Assembly: GCA_051883555.1 (NCBI GenBank)
Contig: JBJETY010000013.1
Span: forward strand, 1 to 13,870
Direction of reading: 5' to 3'
From: CAG-917 sp051883555
Lineage (GTDB): Bacteria; Bacillota; Clostridia; Christensenellales; CAG-917
DNA: 13,870 nucleotides
The translations under genes were made by a program, and so were the position numbers. Positions 6,231-13,870 of this stretch are shown piece after piece. Each line of letters starts with the position of its first letter. Within the stretch, counting starts at the first letter, position 1. A model generated the notes under the pieces. It saw nothing but the letters and a program-made list of their open reading frames with translations, had not been told where the DNA came from and searched no databases.

Positions 6231-6340
6231 GTGTGGTTTTCTATTTAATTGAGTCGAGGCGTATTCCGACAAGTCTTAATGGCGATAGGCAATAAATTGA
6301 TTACGTATAAATTCAGAATTTTTTCGCATCGGATAACCGT

Positions 6341-6880
6341 TTACCAGTTTTTCGTTTCGTTTTCACTTTTTTGGTTGCGTTTTCTTTCTTCTACCATTTT
6401 AACGAACCATTCTACCATTTCAGGGTCGGTATGAGAGAAGAAAGAGCTTTGGTTTTTGTCGAGTTTTTCGATTTTTATCATATCTTCGTCTGTCAGGCTA
6501 AAATCAAAGACGTTGAAGTTTTCCTGCATTCTTTCGTAATGAGTTGATTTCGGAATGACGATTACTCCGCGTTGAATATGCCAACGGAGAATCACTTGCG
6601 CGACGCTCTTTCCGTATTTGTCGCCGATAGATTTCAGTTGCGGCTCGTCGAACATATTTCCGCGTCCTTCGCCGAACGGCGCCCATGCTTCGATTTGAAC
6701 ACCGTATTTATCCATATAGCGTTTTGCGACGATTTGCTGATTATGCGGATGTGTTTCCACCTGATTTACCATAGGCGGAATCTTTGCAAAAGAGGCAATG
6801 TCTATAAGTCTGTCGGGATAAAAATTAGAAACGCCGATAGCCTGTTTGTTTGCTATGGCAGAAAATACGTTAATAATTTC
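6341..6880 (-). pseudogene. 5'-truncated aldo/keto reductase
   Basis: The reading frame from about 6880 gives KQAIGVSNF, then PPMVNQVETHPHNQQIVAK, an EAWAPFGEG segment, QVILRWHIQRGVIVIPKST (the NADPH-binding IPKS motif) and an intact C-terminus with FFSHTDPEMVEW. This is the second half of an aldo/keto reductase of about 280 residues. The first half, with the catalytic Asp-Tyr-Lys-His tetrad, is missing: an in-frame TAA at 6881-6883 directly precedes the homology, and no N-terminal half is seen further upstream. An internal ATG at 6772 could give a 143-residue fragment but would not be active. It converges on the DUF421 gene and adds to the signs of decay in this stretch. Confidence 0.85.
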
Positions 6881-7001
6881 TTAGTAAAATTATAATATTT
6901 TTGCTTTGAAATTGTCATAGTATATTGAATTTTATTTAAGATTTAACGGTTCGTTAAGATGCGGAGTGCGGTAAAATTTCGATATAAAAGCAATTAAACG
7001 A

Positions 7002-7030
7002 AAACGCAACGCCGTTTCTGCGTTGCGTTT
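7002..7030 (-). terminator. Terminator hairpin of pyrG
   Basis: A perfect 11-base stem AAACGCAACGC (7002-7012) with GCGTTGCGTTT (7020-7030) lies 14 bases past the pyrG stop. On the minus strand it ends in a T-rich but interrupted tail (TTTTCGTTT). Confidence 0.7.
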
Positions 7031-7043
7031 AAACTTTAAACCG

Positions 7044-8639
7044 TTATTTTGACATGGACGCTTTGATGAATCCTGCGAACAGCGGGTGCGGTTTGTTAGG
7101 ACGGCTCTTGAATTCAGGATGGAATTGAACGCCGATGAAAAATTTACACTCAGGGTTTTCAATCGTTTCGACAATATATCCGTCCGGAGAAGTTCCGCCG
7201 ATTACCAATCCTTTTGAAATTATCAAATCTCTGAAATCGTTGTTGAATTCATAGCGGTGACGATGTCTTTCGAATATCTCGCTTTCGCCGTAACAATCGT
7301 AAAGTTGCGTTCCGTTTGCAATCTTGCAAGGGTAGGCGCCGAGTCTTAAAGTGCCGCCTTTGTTTATTTCGTCGTTCTGGTCAGGAAGGAAATCGATAAC
7401 TTTATGCTTGCTTTCAGGATTGAATTCGCCCGAGTCGGCGTCTTCGAGTCCCATGACGTTTCGTGCAAATTCAATAACTGCAGTCTGCATTCCGAGACAA
7501 ATGCCGAGATACGGAACGTTGTTTTCTCTTGCGAATTTTGCGGCAAGAATTTTTCCTTCGATTCCTCTGTTTCCGAAACCGCCCGGAACGAGTATGCCGT
7601 CTGCTTCTTTAAGGATTTCATTTACGTTTTCTTTAGTCAACGCTTCGCTGTCCGTCCAAAGGATATTGATTTTTGCGCCGCACCAATAACCTGCATGGCG
7701 AAGGGCTTCCGATACGGAAAGATATGCGTCGTGAAGAGCAACGTATTTACCGACGATTGCAATATTGACCGTCTTGTCAAGCGACTTAATTTTTTTAACC
7801 ATTGTAGTCCATTCTTTAAGGTCCGGAGCAGGGGCGGTCATATTAAGTTCTCGCAAAACGACGTCGGAGAAATTATGCTTTTCAAGCATTAACGGCGCTT
7901 CGTATAGAATTGGCAACGTTCTGTTTTCTATTACGCAATCTTTTTTTACGTTGCAGAAGAGTGCGATTTTATTGAAAATTCCTTCTTCAAGCGGTTTATC
8001 GCAACGCAAAATTATAATGTCCGGATTGATGCCCAAGCCTTGAAGTTCTTTGACGGAATGTTGGGTAGGTTTACTCTTATGTTCGTCGCTTCCCGATAAG
8101 AACGGAACGAGAGTTACGTGAATGAAGAGACTGTTTTCCCGTCCGATTTCAAGAGAAATCTGGCGTACCGCCTCCATGAAAGGTTGTGATTCGATATCGC
8201 CGATAGTTCCGCCGATTTCCGTAATTACGACGTCTGCGTCCGTCTCTCTTCCGACGCGGTAAATAAAGTCTTTAATTTCGTTTGTGACGTGCGGAATAAT
8301 CTGCACGGTCGAGCCGAGGTATTCTCCTCGTCTTTCTTTGTTTAATACGTTCCAGAAAACCTTGCCTGTTGTAAGGTTTGAGTACTTGTTTAAATTTTCG
8401 TCGATAAAACGTTCGTAATGTCCGAGGTCGAGGTCGGTTTCCGCACCGTCTTCGGTAACAAAAACTTCACCGTGTTGATAAGGGCTCATCGTCCCCGGGT
8501 CGACGTTAATATACGGGTCGAGTTTCTGAGCGGCTACTTTTAGTCCGCGAGCTTTTAAAAGTCTTCCGAGCGATGCGGCCGTAATGCCTTTGCCGAGTCC
8601 CGATACGACTCCTCCTGTAACAAAAATGTACTTTTTCAT
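7044..8639 (-). CDS. pyrG: CTP synthase
   Basis: A cytosolic enzyme of 531 residues that converts UTP, ATP and glutamine to CTP and glutamate. The N-terminal synthetase domain (1 to about 265) opens with VTGGVVSGLGKGI (nucleotide loop) and carries LDPYINVDPGTMSP and KPTQHSVKEL. The C-terminal class I glutaminase domain (about 290-531) has the nucleophile Cys381 in YLGICLGMQ and the partners His507 and Glu509 in FHPEF. Length is typical, and all catalytic residues that I can locate are present. The ATG at 8639 is preceded by AAGAGG. The 194-base gap from the ANTAR gene plus a possible terminator there suggest an independent transcript. The gene also fits the glutamine theme of the neighbouring operon. 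Confidence 0.98.
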   Translation of the reverse strand: MKKYIFVTGGVVSGLGKGITAASLGRLLKARGLKVAAQKLDPYINVDPGTMSPYQHGEVFVTEDGAETDLDLGHYERFIDENLNKYSNLTTGKVFWNVLNKERRGEYLGSTVQIIPHVTNEIKDFIYRVGRETDADVVITEIGGTIGDIESQPFMEAVRQISLEIGRENSLFIHVTLVPFLSGSDEHKSKPTQHSVKELQGLGINPDIIILRCDKPLEEGIFNKIALFCNVKKDCVIENRTLPILYEAPLMLEKHNFSDVVLRELNMTAPAPDLKEWTTMVKKIKSLDKTVNIAIVGKYVALHDAYLSVSEALRHAGYWCGAKINILWTDSEALTKENVNEILKEADGILVPGGFGNRGIEGKILAAKFARENNVPYLGICLGMQTAVIEFARNVMGLEDADSGEFNPESKHKVIDFLPDQNDEINKGGTLRLGAYPCKIANGTQLYDCYGESEIFERHRHRYEFNNDFRDLIISKGLVIGGTSPDGYIVETIENPECKFFIGVQFHPEFKSRPNKPHPLFAGFIKASMSK

Positions 8640-8795
8640 ATATACCTCTTAAAATTTAATCCGATTGTATTTTCCGATTGGATGAACTTGCTTTTCGTTT
8701 TACCGTTTAATGGGGGATATCAATATCGTTAACCGTTTATTTTAAAAATTGTCGCGATACGTTGAAAGAAAATAACCGATTTTAATTGAATTTTT

Positions 8796-8820
8796 ATAAA
8801 ACGGCACGGCGTCGCCGCAC
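8796..8820 (-). terminator. Possible terminator of the nitrogen-assimilation operon
   Basis: On the minus strand GTGCGGC (8820-8814) can pair with GCCGTGC (8810-8804) around a 3-base loop, with two G-U pairs, followed by CGTTTTATAAAAA. It lies just after the ANTAR gene. The T-run is short, so termination may be partial, and readthrough into pyrG is possible. Confidence 0.45.
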
Positions 8821-8833
8821 AACGTTGAAGTCT

Positions 8834-9406
8834 TTAACTGTAAGTTTTTATAATATCCATAGCCACGGACGATTTTTTGCTGCATTCGTCCATAGCGCGT
8901 TTTTCGATATATTTATGCGCTTCTTCTTCCGTGAAAGAAAGTTTTGTGATTAACAAAAGTTTCGCGCGAGAAATAAGTTTAATTTCTTCCATCTTCTCTT
9001 TAAGGCTTTCCGTCTTTTTGAGAAGATTTTTAAATCTGACGCTCGTAGCAAGCGCAAACCCTATGCCTTGCATAAAATTATGGGTGGAAACGGGCTTTAC
9101 AACGCAGTATACTCCCATTTTTTCCAATGCAAAAGACACGCTCTCAAAGACGTCCGCTTTTATGAGCGTAATAACTCCCGAATAGGAATTTGTCGCAATT
9201 TCTTCAGCTAAGAGAGTGCCGAATTCGTCTCGCAAAGGGCAGTTGACGACGACAACGTCGTAGTCCCTTTCATCGAGCTTTCGTCTGGCTTCTGCGCCGC
9301 TGGATACGAAATCCGTTTTGAACGATCCGCCGAGAATTTTGAAAAATTCGTCTCCCGCCGCAGCTGATGAAACTACAAGAAGGTTTGTATCTGTCTTTGC
9401 AGTCAT
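8834..9406 (-). CDS. ANTAR-domain antiterminator-type regulator with a degenerate receiver
   Basis: A 190-residue cytoplasmic protein. Residues 8-122 form a receiver-like domain; a coiled linker (about 123-142) leads to the RNA-binding ANTAR helices (about 143-187: ISRAKLLLITKLSFTEEEAH, then a KRAMDECSKKSSVAMDII-type end). In the receiver the acidic pair is replaced by Ser-Ser (13-14) and the phospho-acceptor position holds Asn55 (DYDVVVVN), while Lys104 of the KP motif is kept, so normal phosphorylation is unlikely. ANTAR proteins bind paired hexaloop hairpins in leader RNA to prevent termination. The gene starts two bases after the glnA stop, with no ribosome site of its own, so it is translated by coupling. 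The context points to nitrogen control. I find no convincing dual-hexaloop target inside the window; it may lie upstream of the operon, beyond the right edge. Confidence 0.88.
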   Translation of the reverse strand: MTAKTDTNLLVVSSAAAGDEFFKILGGSFKTDFVSSGAEARRKLDERDYDVVVVNCPLRDEFGTLLAEEIATNSYSGVITLIKADVFESVSFALEKMGVYCVVKPVSTHNFMQGIGFALATSVRFKNLLKKTESLKEKMEEIKLISRAKLLLITKLSFTEEEAHKYIEKRAMDECSKKSSVAMDIIKTYS

Positions 9407-9408
9407 AG

Positions 9409-10593
9409 TTAATTTAAAGAATTTACGATTTTTTCAGGCAGATGGTTTTGAATAAATTTGCTTTTCGCCGCAAGCCTTTTTGCTTCGTCGAGCGAGGACG
9501 GCAACGATTCGAGATTTGCGGACTGAAGAGCATTTCCGACCGATTCTTTTTGAAGTTTAAGATTTTCGGCTATTCCTTCGAGACCTGCATATATGATTAA
9601 GGCATAACTTAAGTATACGTTTGCCATACCGTCAGGCGAGCGGAGTTCGAAGCGCGCTTGGTTGCCCGAAGCGGGGATACGAACGAGGGTAGTTCTGTTT
9701 TCGTTTGCCCAAGAAACGAATTTAGGCGCTTTCATTTCTCCCAACCTGTCGTAAGAATTTTCGGTAGGGTTGAAGAAGAAAGTCATTTCTTTTATTCTGT
9801 TAAGAACGCCGGCTAAGAACGGTTCAAAAACGTCTTTGCCGTTAGAGTCGACCGAAACGTTTATATGAAGACCGTTTCCGCTTTTGTCTTTTATAGGTTT
9901 TGGCATAAACGACGCCCATAAACCGTTTTTAAAAGCGATTGCTTCCGTTGCGTTTTTAAATATGACCGCATGGTCTGCCGACGAAAGCGAGTCGGCATAT
10001 TTAAAATCGATTTCGTTTTGTCCCGGACCTTCCTCGTGGTGAGAACATTCAGGATATAATCCCATTTCTTCAATGGTAAGACAAATTTCACGGCGGACGT
10101 TTTCGCCGCGGTCTTTCGGGAATACGTCCATATATCCCGCTTCGTCGCACGGTACGTCCGTAACGTTTCCGTTTTCGTCAAGTTTGAAAAGGTAAAATTC
10201 AAATTCCGTTCCGAAATTGCAGGATATACCTTTTTCTTTTGCCGTACGTATTGCGTTTTTCAAAATGTTTCTGCAATCGAGCTCATAAGGAGTTCCGTCC
10301 GGATATTTAATATCGCAGAAAAGTCTTATAACCTTTCCGTGAATCGGACGCCACGGAAGCAACGTCAGAGTATCCGGGTCGGGGAAAAGAAACAAATCCG
10401 ATTTTTCCGCCTTTTCAAATCCGCTCACGGCAGAGCCGTCGAAAGATATGCCGTATTTAAAAGCGTGTTCGAGCTGGTTTGGCATAATGGACGCGTTTTT
10501 CAGATTTCCGTTCATATCGCAAAAGGCGAGACGAATAAATTTTACGTCTTCTTCTTTTACGTATTCCATTACGTCGTTAATTGAATATTTCAT
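9409..10593 (-). CDS. glnA: Glutamine synthetase, short type I form
   Basis: A cytosolic enzyme making glutamine from glutamate, ammonia and ATP. The beta-grasp region has FDGSAVSGF (51-59) and SDLFLFPD. The catalytic domain has metal ligands Glu130 and Glu132 (GTEFEF), Glu187 (HHEEGPGQNEID) and Glu194, His243 (GNGLHINVS), ATP and glutamate contacts NENRTTLVRIPAS, and Glu316 (FELRSPD). At 394 residues it is shorter than the usual 440-470 and lacks the C-terminal helical tail. The loop that carries the flap Glu before the conserved Ala-Pro reads LGEMKAP (284-290). No adenylylation-type tyrosine segment is seen. AAGGAGA lies six bases before the ATG. It sits between the GXGXG domain gene and the ANTAR gene in one operon, so its glutamine would feed the adjacent glutamate synthase. 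Confidence 0.95.
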   Translation of the reverse strand: MKYSINDVMEYVKEEDVKFIRLAFCDMNGNLKNASIMPNQLEHAFKYGISFDGSAVSGFEKAEKSDLFLFPDPDTLTLLPWRPIHGKVIRLFCDIKYPDGTPYELDCRNILKNAIRTAKEKGISCNFGTEFEFYLFKLDENGNVTDVPCDEAGYMDVFPKDRGENVRREICLTIEEMGLYPECSHHEEGPGQNEIDFKYADSLSSADHAVIFKNATEAIAFKNGLWASFMPKPIKDKSGNGLHINVSVDSNGKDVFEPFLAGVLNRIKEMTFFFNPTENSYDRLGEMKAPKFVSWANENRTTLVRIPASGNQARFELRSPDGMANVYLSYALIIYAGLEGIAENLKLQKESVGNALQSANLESLPSSLDEAKRLAAKSKFIQNHLPEKIVNSLN

Positions 10594-10636
10594 ATATTTC
10601 TCCTTAATGGCGTTATTGTCGGTTGCGGTTTAGAAC

Positions 10637-11356
10637 CTAGTTTTCAACGTATAATTGGCGGTAAGGGTTTTTCGAGTTCGGCGTAAGCACGACGAAATCC
10701 GAATCCATAACCGATTTGACGTCTTTGTCGAATAATTTACAGAAGTTTTTTACGTAAGGAGCAATTTCTTTTAAATCTTCCTCTTCCGCTTTTTTTACGT
10801 GTACCTGTGGCGGAAGATTTACGGGAAGATTGCTTGTTCTAAGAAATATTTTGCCTCCGTGCATACCAGTGCCGCAGAAGTTGCCTACGATTTCTTCTTT
10901 GTTGTCGAGATTCAGAACGACGATAATTCCGCCTGCCTGATATTCGCCGAGAAAGCTGCCTGCAACTCCGCCTATAATCATAACGGGAAGTTTATCTTTG
11001 TAAGCTTTCATATGAATGCCGACGCGGTATCCTGCGTTTCCTTTTACGTAAATTTCACCGCCGCGCATAGCGTATCCTACGGCGTCTCCGGCATTGCCGT
11101 TTACGATGATTTTGCCGCTGTCCATAGTGTCACCGACGGCGTCCTGTACGTTTCCTTCGACTTTTATGGTCGCTCCGCACAAATATGCTCCGAGAGCGTT
11201 GCCCGGTGTGCCGTAAACGGTAATATTTCTTTGCCCCGTTCCGCTTCCTATAAAACGATGTCCTAAACAGTTCGAAATTATAATATCACCGTCTGTTTTT
11301 CTAATCAACTCATTGAGCGTATCGAAATTTAAATTTTTTGCGTCAATATTTTTCAT
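10637..11356 (-). CDS. Glutamate synthase GXGXG (alpha-subunit domain 3) protein
   Basis: A free-standing 239-residue version of the beta-helix domain that in fused glutamate synthases lies behind the FMN domain and bridges the two active sites. It shows the repeated G-x-x-G-x-x-x-G pattern over about 55-155 (GTPGNALGAYLCGATI, GNAGDAVGYAMRGGEIYVKG, GEYQAGGIIVVL) and GNFCGTGMHGGKIFLR near 165. I use the ATG at 11356, because AAGGCGG is eight bases upstream; the GTG at 11365 would fall inside that ribosome site. It begins 13 bases after the oxidoreductase stop. Split, archaeal-type glutamate synthases carry this domain as a separate gene, as here. Confidence 0.93.
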   Translation of the reverse strand: MKNIDAKNLNFDTLNELIRKTDGDIIISNCLGHRFIGSGTGQRNITVYGTPGNALGAYLCGATIKVEGNVQDAVGDTMDSGKIIVNGNAGDAVGYAMRGGEIYVKGNAGYRVGIHMKAYKDKLPVMIIGGVAGSFLGEYQAGGIIVVLNLDNKEEIVGNFCGTGMHGGKIFLRTSNLPVNLPPQVHVKKAEEEDLKEIAPYVKNFCKLFDKDVKSVMDSDFVVLTPNSKNPYRQLYVEN

Positions 11357-11369
11357 TTTTATCACCGCC

Positions 11370-12596
11370 TTATACGACTTTAGTCAAAGAAGAATCTCTT
11401 ATGCTCTTGACGAAGCAGATGAGCGACGCTTCTTTTTTGATCAATTCGAAGTCTACGTCGGCAAGAGGAATCTTATCTCTTACCATTCGGGTATATATTC
11501 CCGCTCTGTTCACGTCGCCTGCTAAGATAAATCCTTTAAGCAAGCCGTCCTTAACAAAGAATTTTTTAATATAGCCTTCGCCTTTTTCTATCGATTCTTC
11601 ACCGTCATAACTTCCTGCGCTTATAATATGATATCCGAAAAAGCCTATACTGTTCATCGGAATGGCTTTGTTAAAGCTTGCTTCGCCGCCTGCCATATTT
11701 ATACCTGCAGTTTCGCCTTGCATATAAGCGTTAGGAAGTATTGCCATAATTTTTTCGGTTGAGGAAGATATATCGAAATATTGCGTGCAGTCGCCACATG
11801 CATATACGTCGGCAAGGGAAGTCTTGCATTTATCGTCTACCAAAATGCCTCTGTCGACTTTTCCGCCCGCGTCTTTAACAAGCGATACGTTCGGTCTTAC
11901 ACCCACTGCCATAACGAGAATATCGAATTCAACGCTTTCGCCGTTTAAAACAGCCGTGTTTTCTTCGAATTTCTTAACGCCGTTCGACAGTTTGAAAGTA
12001 ACTCCTTTTTCGCTTAAAACCTTTTCAACTTCTTTTGCTTCTTCGTCGTCGAGAATGCTGTGAAGGACGAAATCGGCGTTGTCTACAACGGTTATGCTTT
12101 TGACCTTGCCTACTAAACATTCCGCGCATTTAAGACCGATAAGTCCTGCGCCGACTATAAGAACGCGTTTTGTACCGTCGATAACCGATTGCAGATATTC
12201 GGCGTCGTCCATAGTGAAGAAGGTGGTTTTTACTGCAACTTTATCGTATCCTTCGATAGGCGGTAAAAACGGGCGCGAGCCGGTTGCTATTGCAATTTTA
12301 TCATAAGAAAGGTCGTTTCCGTCCGACAGAGTGACCTTTTTTTGTTTTGCGTCGACTTTGACGGCGGATACGCCGAGCACAGTTTTGACTTTATTATTTT
12401 TGAAGAAATCGTCGTCACGGTATTTCATTCTGTTTTCGTCTGTTTTGCCTTGAATGAGATAGGAAATCAAAGGTCTTGAATATACGTGACGTTTTTCATC
12501 TCCGACGACCGTAATTTCTCCCGTTTTGTCTATGCGACGTATTCCTTCTATAACGCCTGTAGAGGCTATGCTGTTTCCGATAATTAAATATTTCAT
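11370..12596 (-). CDS. FAD-dependent pyridine nucleotide-disulfide oxidoreductase, probable electron input subunit of glutamate synthase
   Basis: A 408-residue flavoprotein of the NADH oxidase/rubredoxin reductase/NirB-like type. The FAD-binding start is YLIIGNSIASTG (3-14), with Ser-Ala in place of the classic glycines. ATGSRP is at 104-109, the NAD(P)-binding GAGLIG at 149-154 and FAD-binding VYACGD at 264-269, followed by a C-terminal dimer-type domain. No redox Cys pair typical of disulfide reductases is evident. The ATG at 12596 has GAGGAG upstream; a TTG at 12611 is a weaker alternative. It starts one base after the ferredoxin stop. It differs from the fused GltD small subunit and probably passes NAD(P)H electrons through the adjacent ferredoxin to the FMN domain. 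The nucleotide preference cannot be read from the sequence. Confidence 0.9.
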   Translation of the reverse strand: MKYLIIGNSIASTGVIEGIRRIDKTGEITVVGDEKRHVYSRPLISYLIQGKTDENRMKYRDDDFFKNNKVKTVLGVSAVKVDAKQKKVTLSDGNDLSYDKIAIATGSRPFLPPIEGYDKVAVKTTFFTMDDAEYLQSVIDGTKRVLIVGAGLIGLKCAECLVGKVKSITVVDNADFVLHSILDDEEAKEVEKVLSEKGVTFKLSNGVKKFEENTAVLNGESVEFDILVMAVGVRPNVSLVKDAGGKVDRGILVDDKCKTSLADVYACGDCTQYFDISSSTEKIMAILPNAYMQGETAGINMAGGEASFNKAIPMNSIGFFGYHIISAGSYDGEESIEKGEGYIKKFFVKDGLLKGFILAGDVNRAGIYTRMVRDKIPLADVDFELIKKEASLICFVKSIRDSSLTKVV

Positions 12597-12597
12597 A

Positions 12598-13026
12598 TTA
12601 TCTCTCCTCAAAAACGATTGCGTTGTTCGGACAGCCGCTTACGCAAGCAGGCGTTCCGTTGCCGTTCGTCATGCACAATTCGCATTTTTGCATAACGCCG
12701 TTGTCGCCTATCGACAAAGCGCCGTAAGGGCAGGTTAAAACGCAAGTATAACAACCGACGCATTTTGACTTGTCGATTTCGACTACGCCGTCGACAATTT
12801 TTATGGCGCCAGCAATACAGCTTTTTTTGCAAATAGGTTCTGTGCAATGTCTGCACGAAACGGCATAGGTTATTCCGTCTTTTTCTTCGACTTTTATGTT
12901 AGGATGAATGACGGCATTTTTTAATGCGAGATACATATTTGCTCCGCCCTTATTTGCAAAAGCACAGTTATATTCGCAAAGCCTGCATCCTAAACACCAT
13001 TTTTCGTTTACAAAAATTCTTTTCAT
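12598..13026 (-). CDS. Four-cluster [4Fe-4S] ferredoxin-type electron carrier
   Basis: A 142-residue protein of the HycB/CooF/DmsB-like family with sixteen cysteines in four sets: 11, 14, 17, 21; 58, 61, 66, 70; 89, 92, 95, 99 (CVGCYTCVLTCP); and 115, 118, 128, 132. This fits four cubane clusters arranged as an electron wire. AGGTGATG lies just before the ATG at 13026, and the gene starts 15 bases after the synthase-domain stop. Its place between the FMN/Fe-S synthase domain and the flavoprotein indicates that it carries electrons between them. There is no signal peptide, so it is cytosolic. Confidence 0.95.
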   Translation of the reverse strand: MKRIFVNEKWCLGCRLCEYNCAFANKGGANMYLALKNAVIHPNIKVEEKDGITYAVSCRHCTEPICKKSCIAGAIKIVDGVVEIDKSKCVGCYTCVLTCPYGALSIGDNGVMQKCELCMTNGNGTPACVSGCPNNAIVFEER

Positions 13027-13041
13027 ATCATCACCTGAGTT

Positions 13042-13870
13042 TTATTCACCTGCGTGTTTTATTCCTAAAATCTGAAGTTCTTTTTCGTTTAATCCGACGC
13101 CTCTGAGCATAAGACGATTGCCCTTTAAAGCTTCGATTGAGTTGATACCCATACCGCCCATAAGTTCTTTGATTTCGTGATCCCACGCAGTAAGAAGATT
13201 TATAAGTCTTTTTGAACCGAGGTCGGGATTAAGTCTTTTTACGAGTTCGGGGACTTGAGTGGCTATTCCCCAGTTACATTTGCCTTTTTGACAACTTCTG
13301 CAAAGGTGACAGCCCAAAGCTATAAGGGCAGACGTTGCAATGTAAACCGCGTCTGCTCCGAGAGCGATTGCTTTTACGACGTCGCTGCTGCTTCTTATCG
13401 AGCCGCCTACGACAAGAGATACGTTGTCTCTTATGCCTTCTTCACGTAATCTCGAATCTACGGAAGCAAGGGCGAGTTCGATAGGAATTCCGACGTTGTC
13501 TCTGATTCTCGTAGGAGCAGCGCCGGTGCCGCCTCTGAAACCGTCGATTGCAATTATATCCGCGCCGCTTCTTGCGATGCCGCTTGCAATGGCTGCGATA
13601 TTATGAACTGCCGCGACTTTGACGATGACGGGCTTTTTATATTCCGTTGCTTCTTTTAAAGAATATACGAGTTGACGCAAATCTTCGATAGAATAAATAT
13701 CGTGGTGCGGTGCAGGGGAAATTGCGTCGGAACCTACGGGAATCATTCTCGTTTTTGAAACGTCTTCGGTTATTTTTGCACCCGGAAGGTGTCCGCCGAT
13801 ACCCGGCTTTGCGCCTTGTCCCATTTTAATTTCTATTGCCGCGCCCGCTTCGAGATAATCTTTATGTACG
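13042..13870 (-). CDS. Glutamate synthase FMN/Fe-S synthase domain (5' end outside the window)
   Basis: The last 275 codons of a GltB-type synthase domain that makes glutamate from 2-oxoglutarate and ammonia at FMN. The open frame continues through the right edge of the window, so the start is not visible. The conserved segments read MGQGAKPGIGGHLPG (13824-13780), SPAPHHDIYSIEDL, IDGFRGGTGAAPT and VVGGSIRSSSDVVKAIALGAD, followed by the Fe-S motif GCHLCRSCQKGKC. Numbering from the Met at 13824, the cysteines are 172, 175, 178 and 183, of which 172, 178 and 183 match the usual 3Fe-4S ligands. There is no GXGXG domain behind it; that domain is encoded separately at 10637, which marks the split type. 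A class II glutamine amidotransferase gene is expected just beyond the edge. Confidence 0.95.
   Translation of the reverse strand, partial: VHKDYLEAGAAIEIKMGQGAKPGIGGHLPGAKITEDVSKTRMIPVGSDAISPAPHHDIYSIEDLRQLVYSLKEATEYKKPVIVKVAAVHNIAAIASGIARSGADIIAIDGFRGGTGAAPTRIRDNVGIPIELALASVDSRLREEGIRDNVSLVVGGSIRSSSDVVKAIALGADAVYIATSALIALGCHLCRSCQKGKCNWGIATQVPELVKRLNPDLGSKRLINLLTAWDHEIKELMGGMGINSIEALKGNRLMLRGVGLNEKELQILGIKHAGE

Noticed and set aside
8640..8833. pyrG leader attenuator of the B. subtilis type
   Set aside because: There is no GGGC-type initial transcript signature and no terminator hairpin close to the pyrG start. I could not place a convincing promoter there either.
1..13870. CRISPR arrays and rRNA
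   Set aside because: No regularly spaced short repeats and no rRNA-like segments were seen anywhere in the window.

Overview
The window looks like chromosome from an uncultured, low-G+C Clostridia-type Firmicute, possibly a gut lineage. The reasons are AT-rich intergenic DNA, strong AAGGAG-type ribosome sites, a YerC/TrpR-family repressor, a lipoprotein-type binding protein, and an ANTAR protein next to glutamine synthetase. The exact lineage cannot be fixed from sequence alone.

Left part (1-3021, + strand): a four-gene polar amino-acid ABC transport operon with a good promoter and a candidate operator. Order: lipoprotein binding protein, permease, ATPase with an extra helical insert, and a small YerC/TrpR-like regulator. 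The binding protein is the most striking object in the window. The segment that normally closes the fold at the C-terminus sits directly behind the lipobox at the N-terminus and is absent from the C-terminus, so the protein appears circularly permuted.

Middle part (3022-7000): a 400-base non-coding stretch with several nested hairpins (candidate structured RNA), then tRNA-Ser(GCU) with its own promoter and terminator. After this comes an accessory patch. It holds a decayed copy of the promoter and 5' end of a DUF421 membrane-protein gene, a minus-strand two-gene module (a MuF/DUF6883-like phage-derived or toxin-like protein plus a DUF4926-like partner), the intact DUF421 gene, and a 5'-truncated aldo/keto reductase pseudogene. 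The two DUF421 heads form direct repeats on either side of the two-gene module.

Right part (7000-13870, minus strand): ammonia assimilation and amide-nitrogen use. Reading right to left: the FMN/Fe-S synthase domain of a split glutamate synthase (5' end outside the window), a four-cluster ferredoxin, an FAD/NAD(P) oxidoreductase, the free-standing GXGXG domain, a short glutamine synthetase, and an ANTAR-domain protein with a degenerate receiver. Spacing is 1-43 bases throughout, so this is one operon. CTP synthase (pyrG) follows as its own unit. Together the ferredoxin and flavoprotein would feed electrons to the split glutamate synthase, glutamine synthetase would make the glutamine it uses, and the ANTAR protein probably controls the unit at the RNA level.
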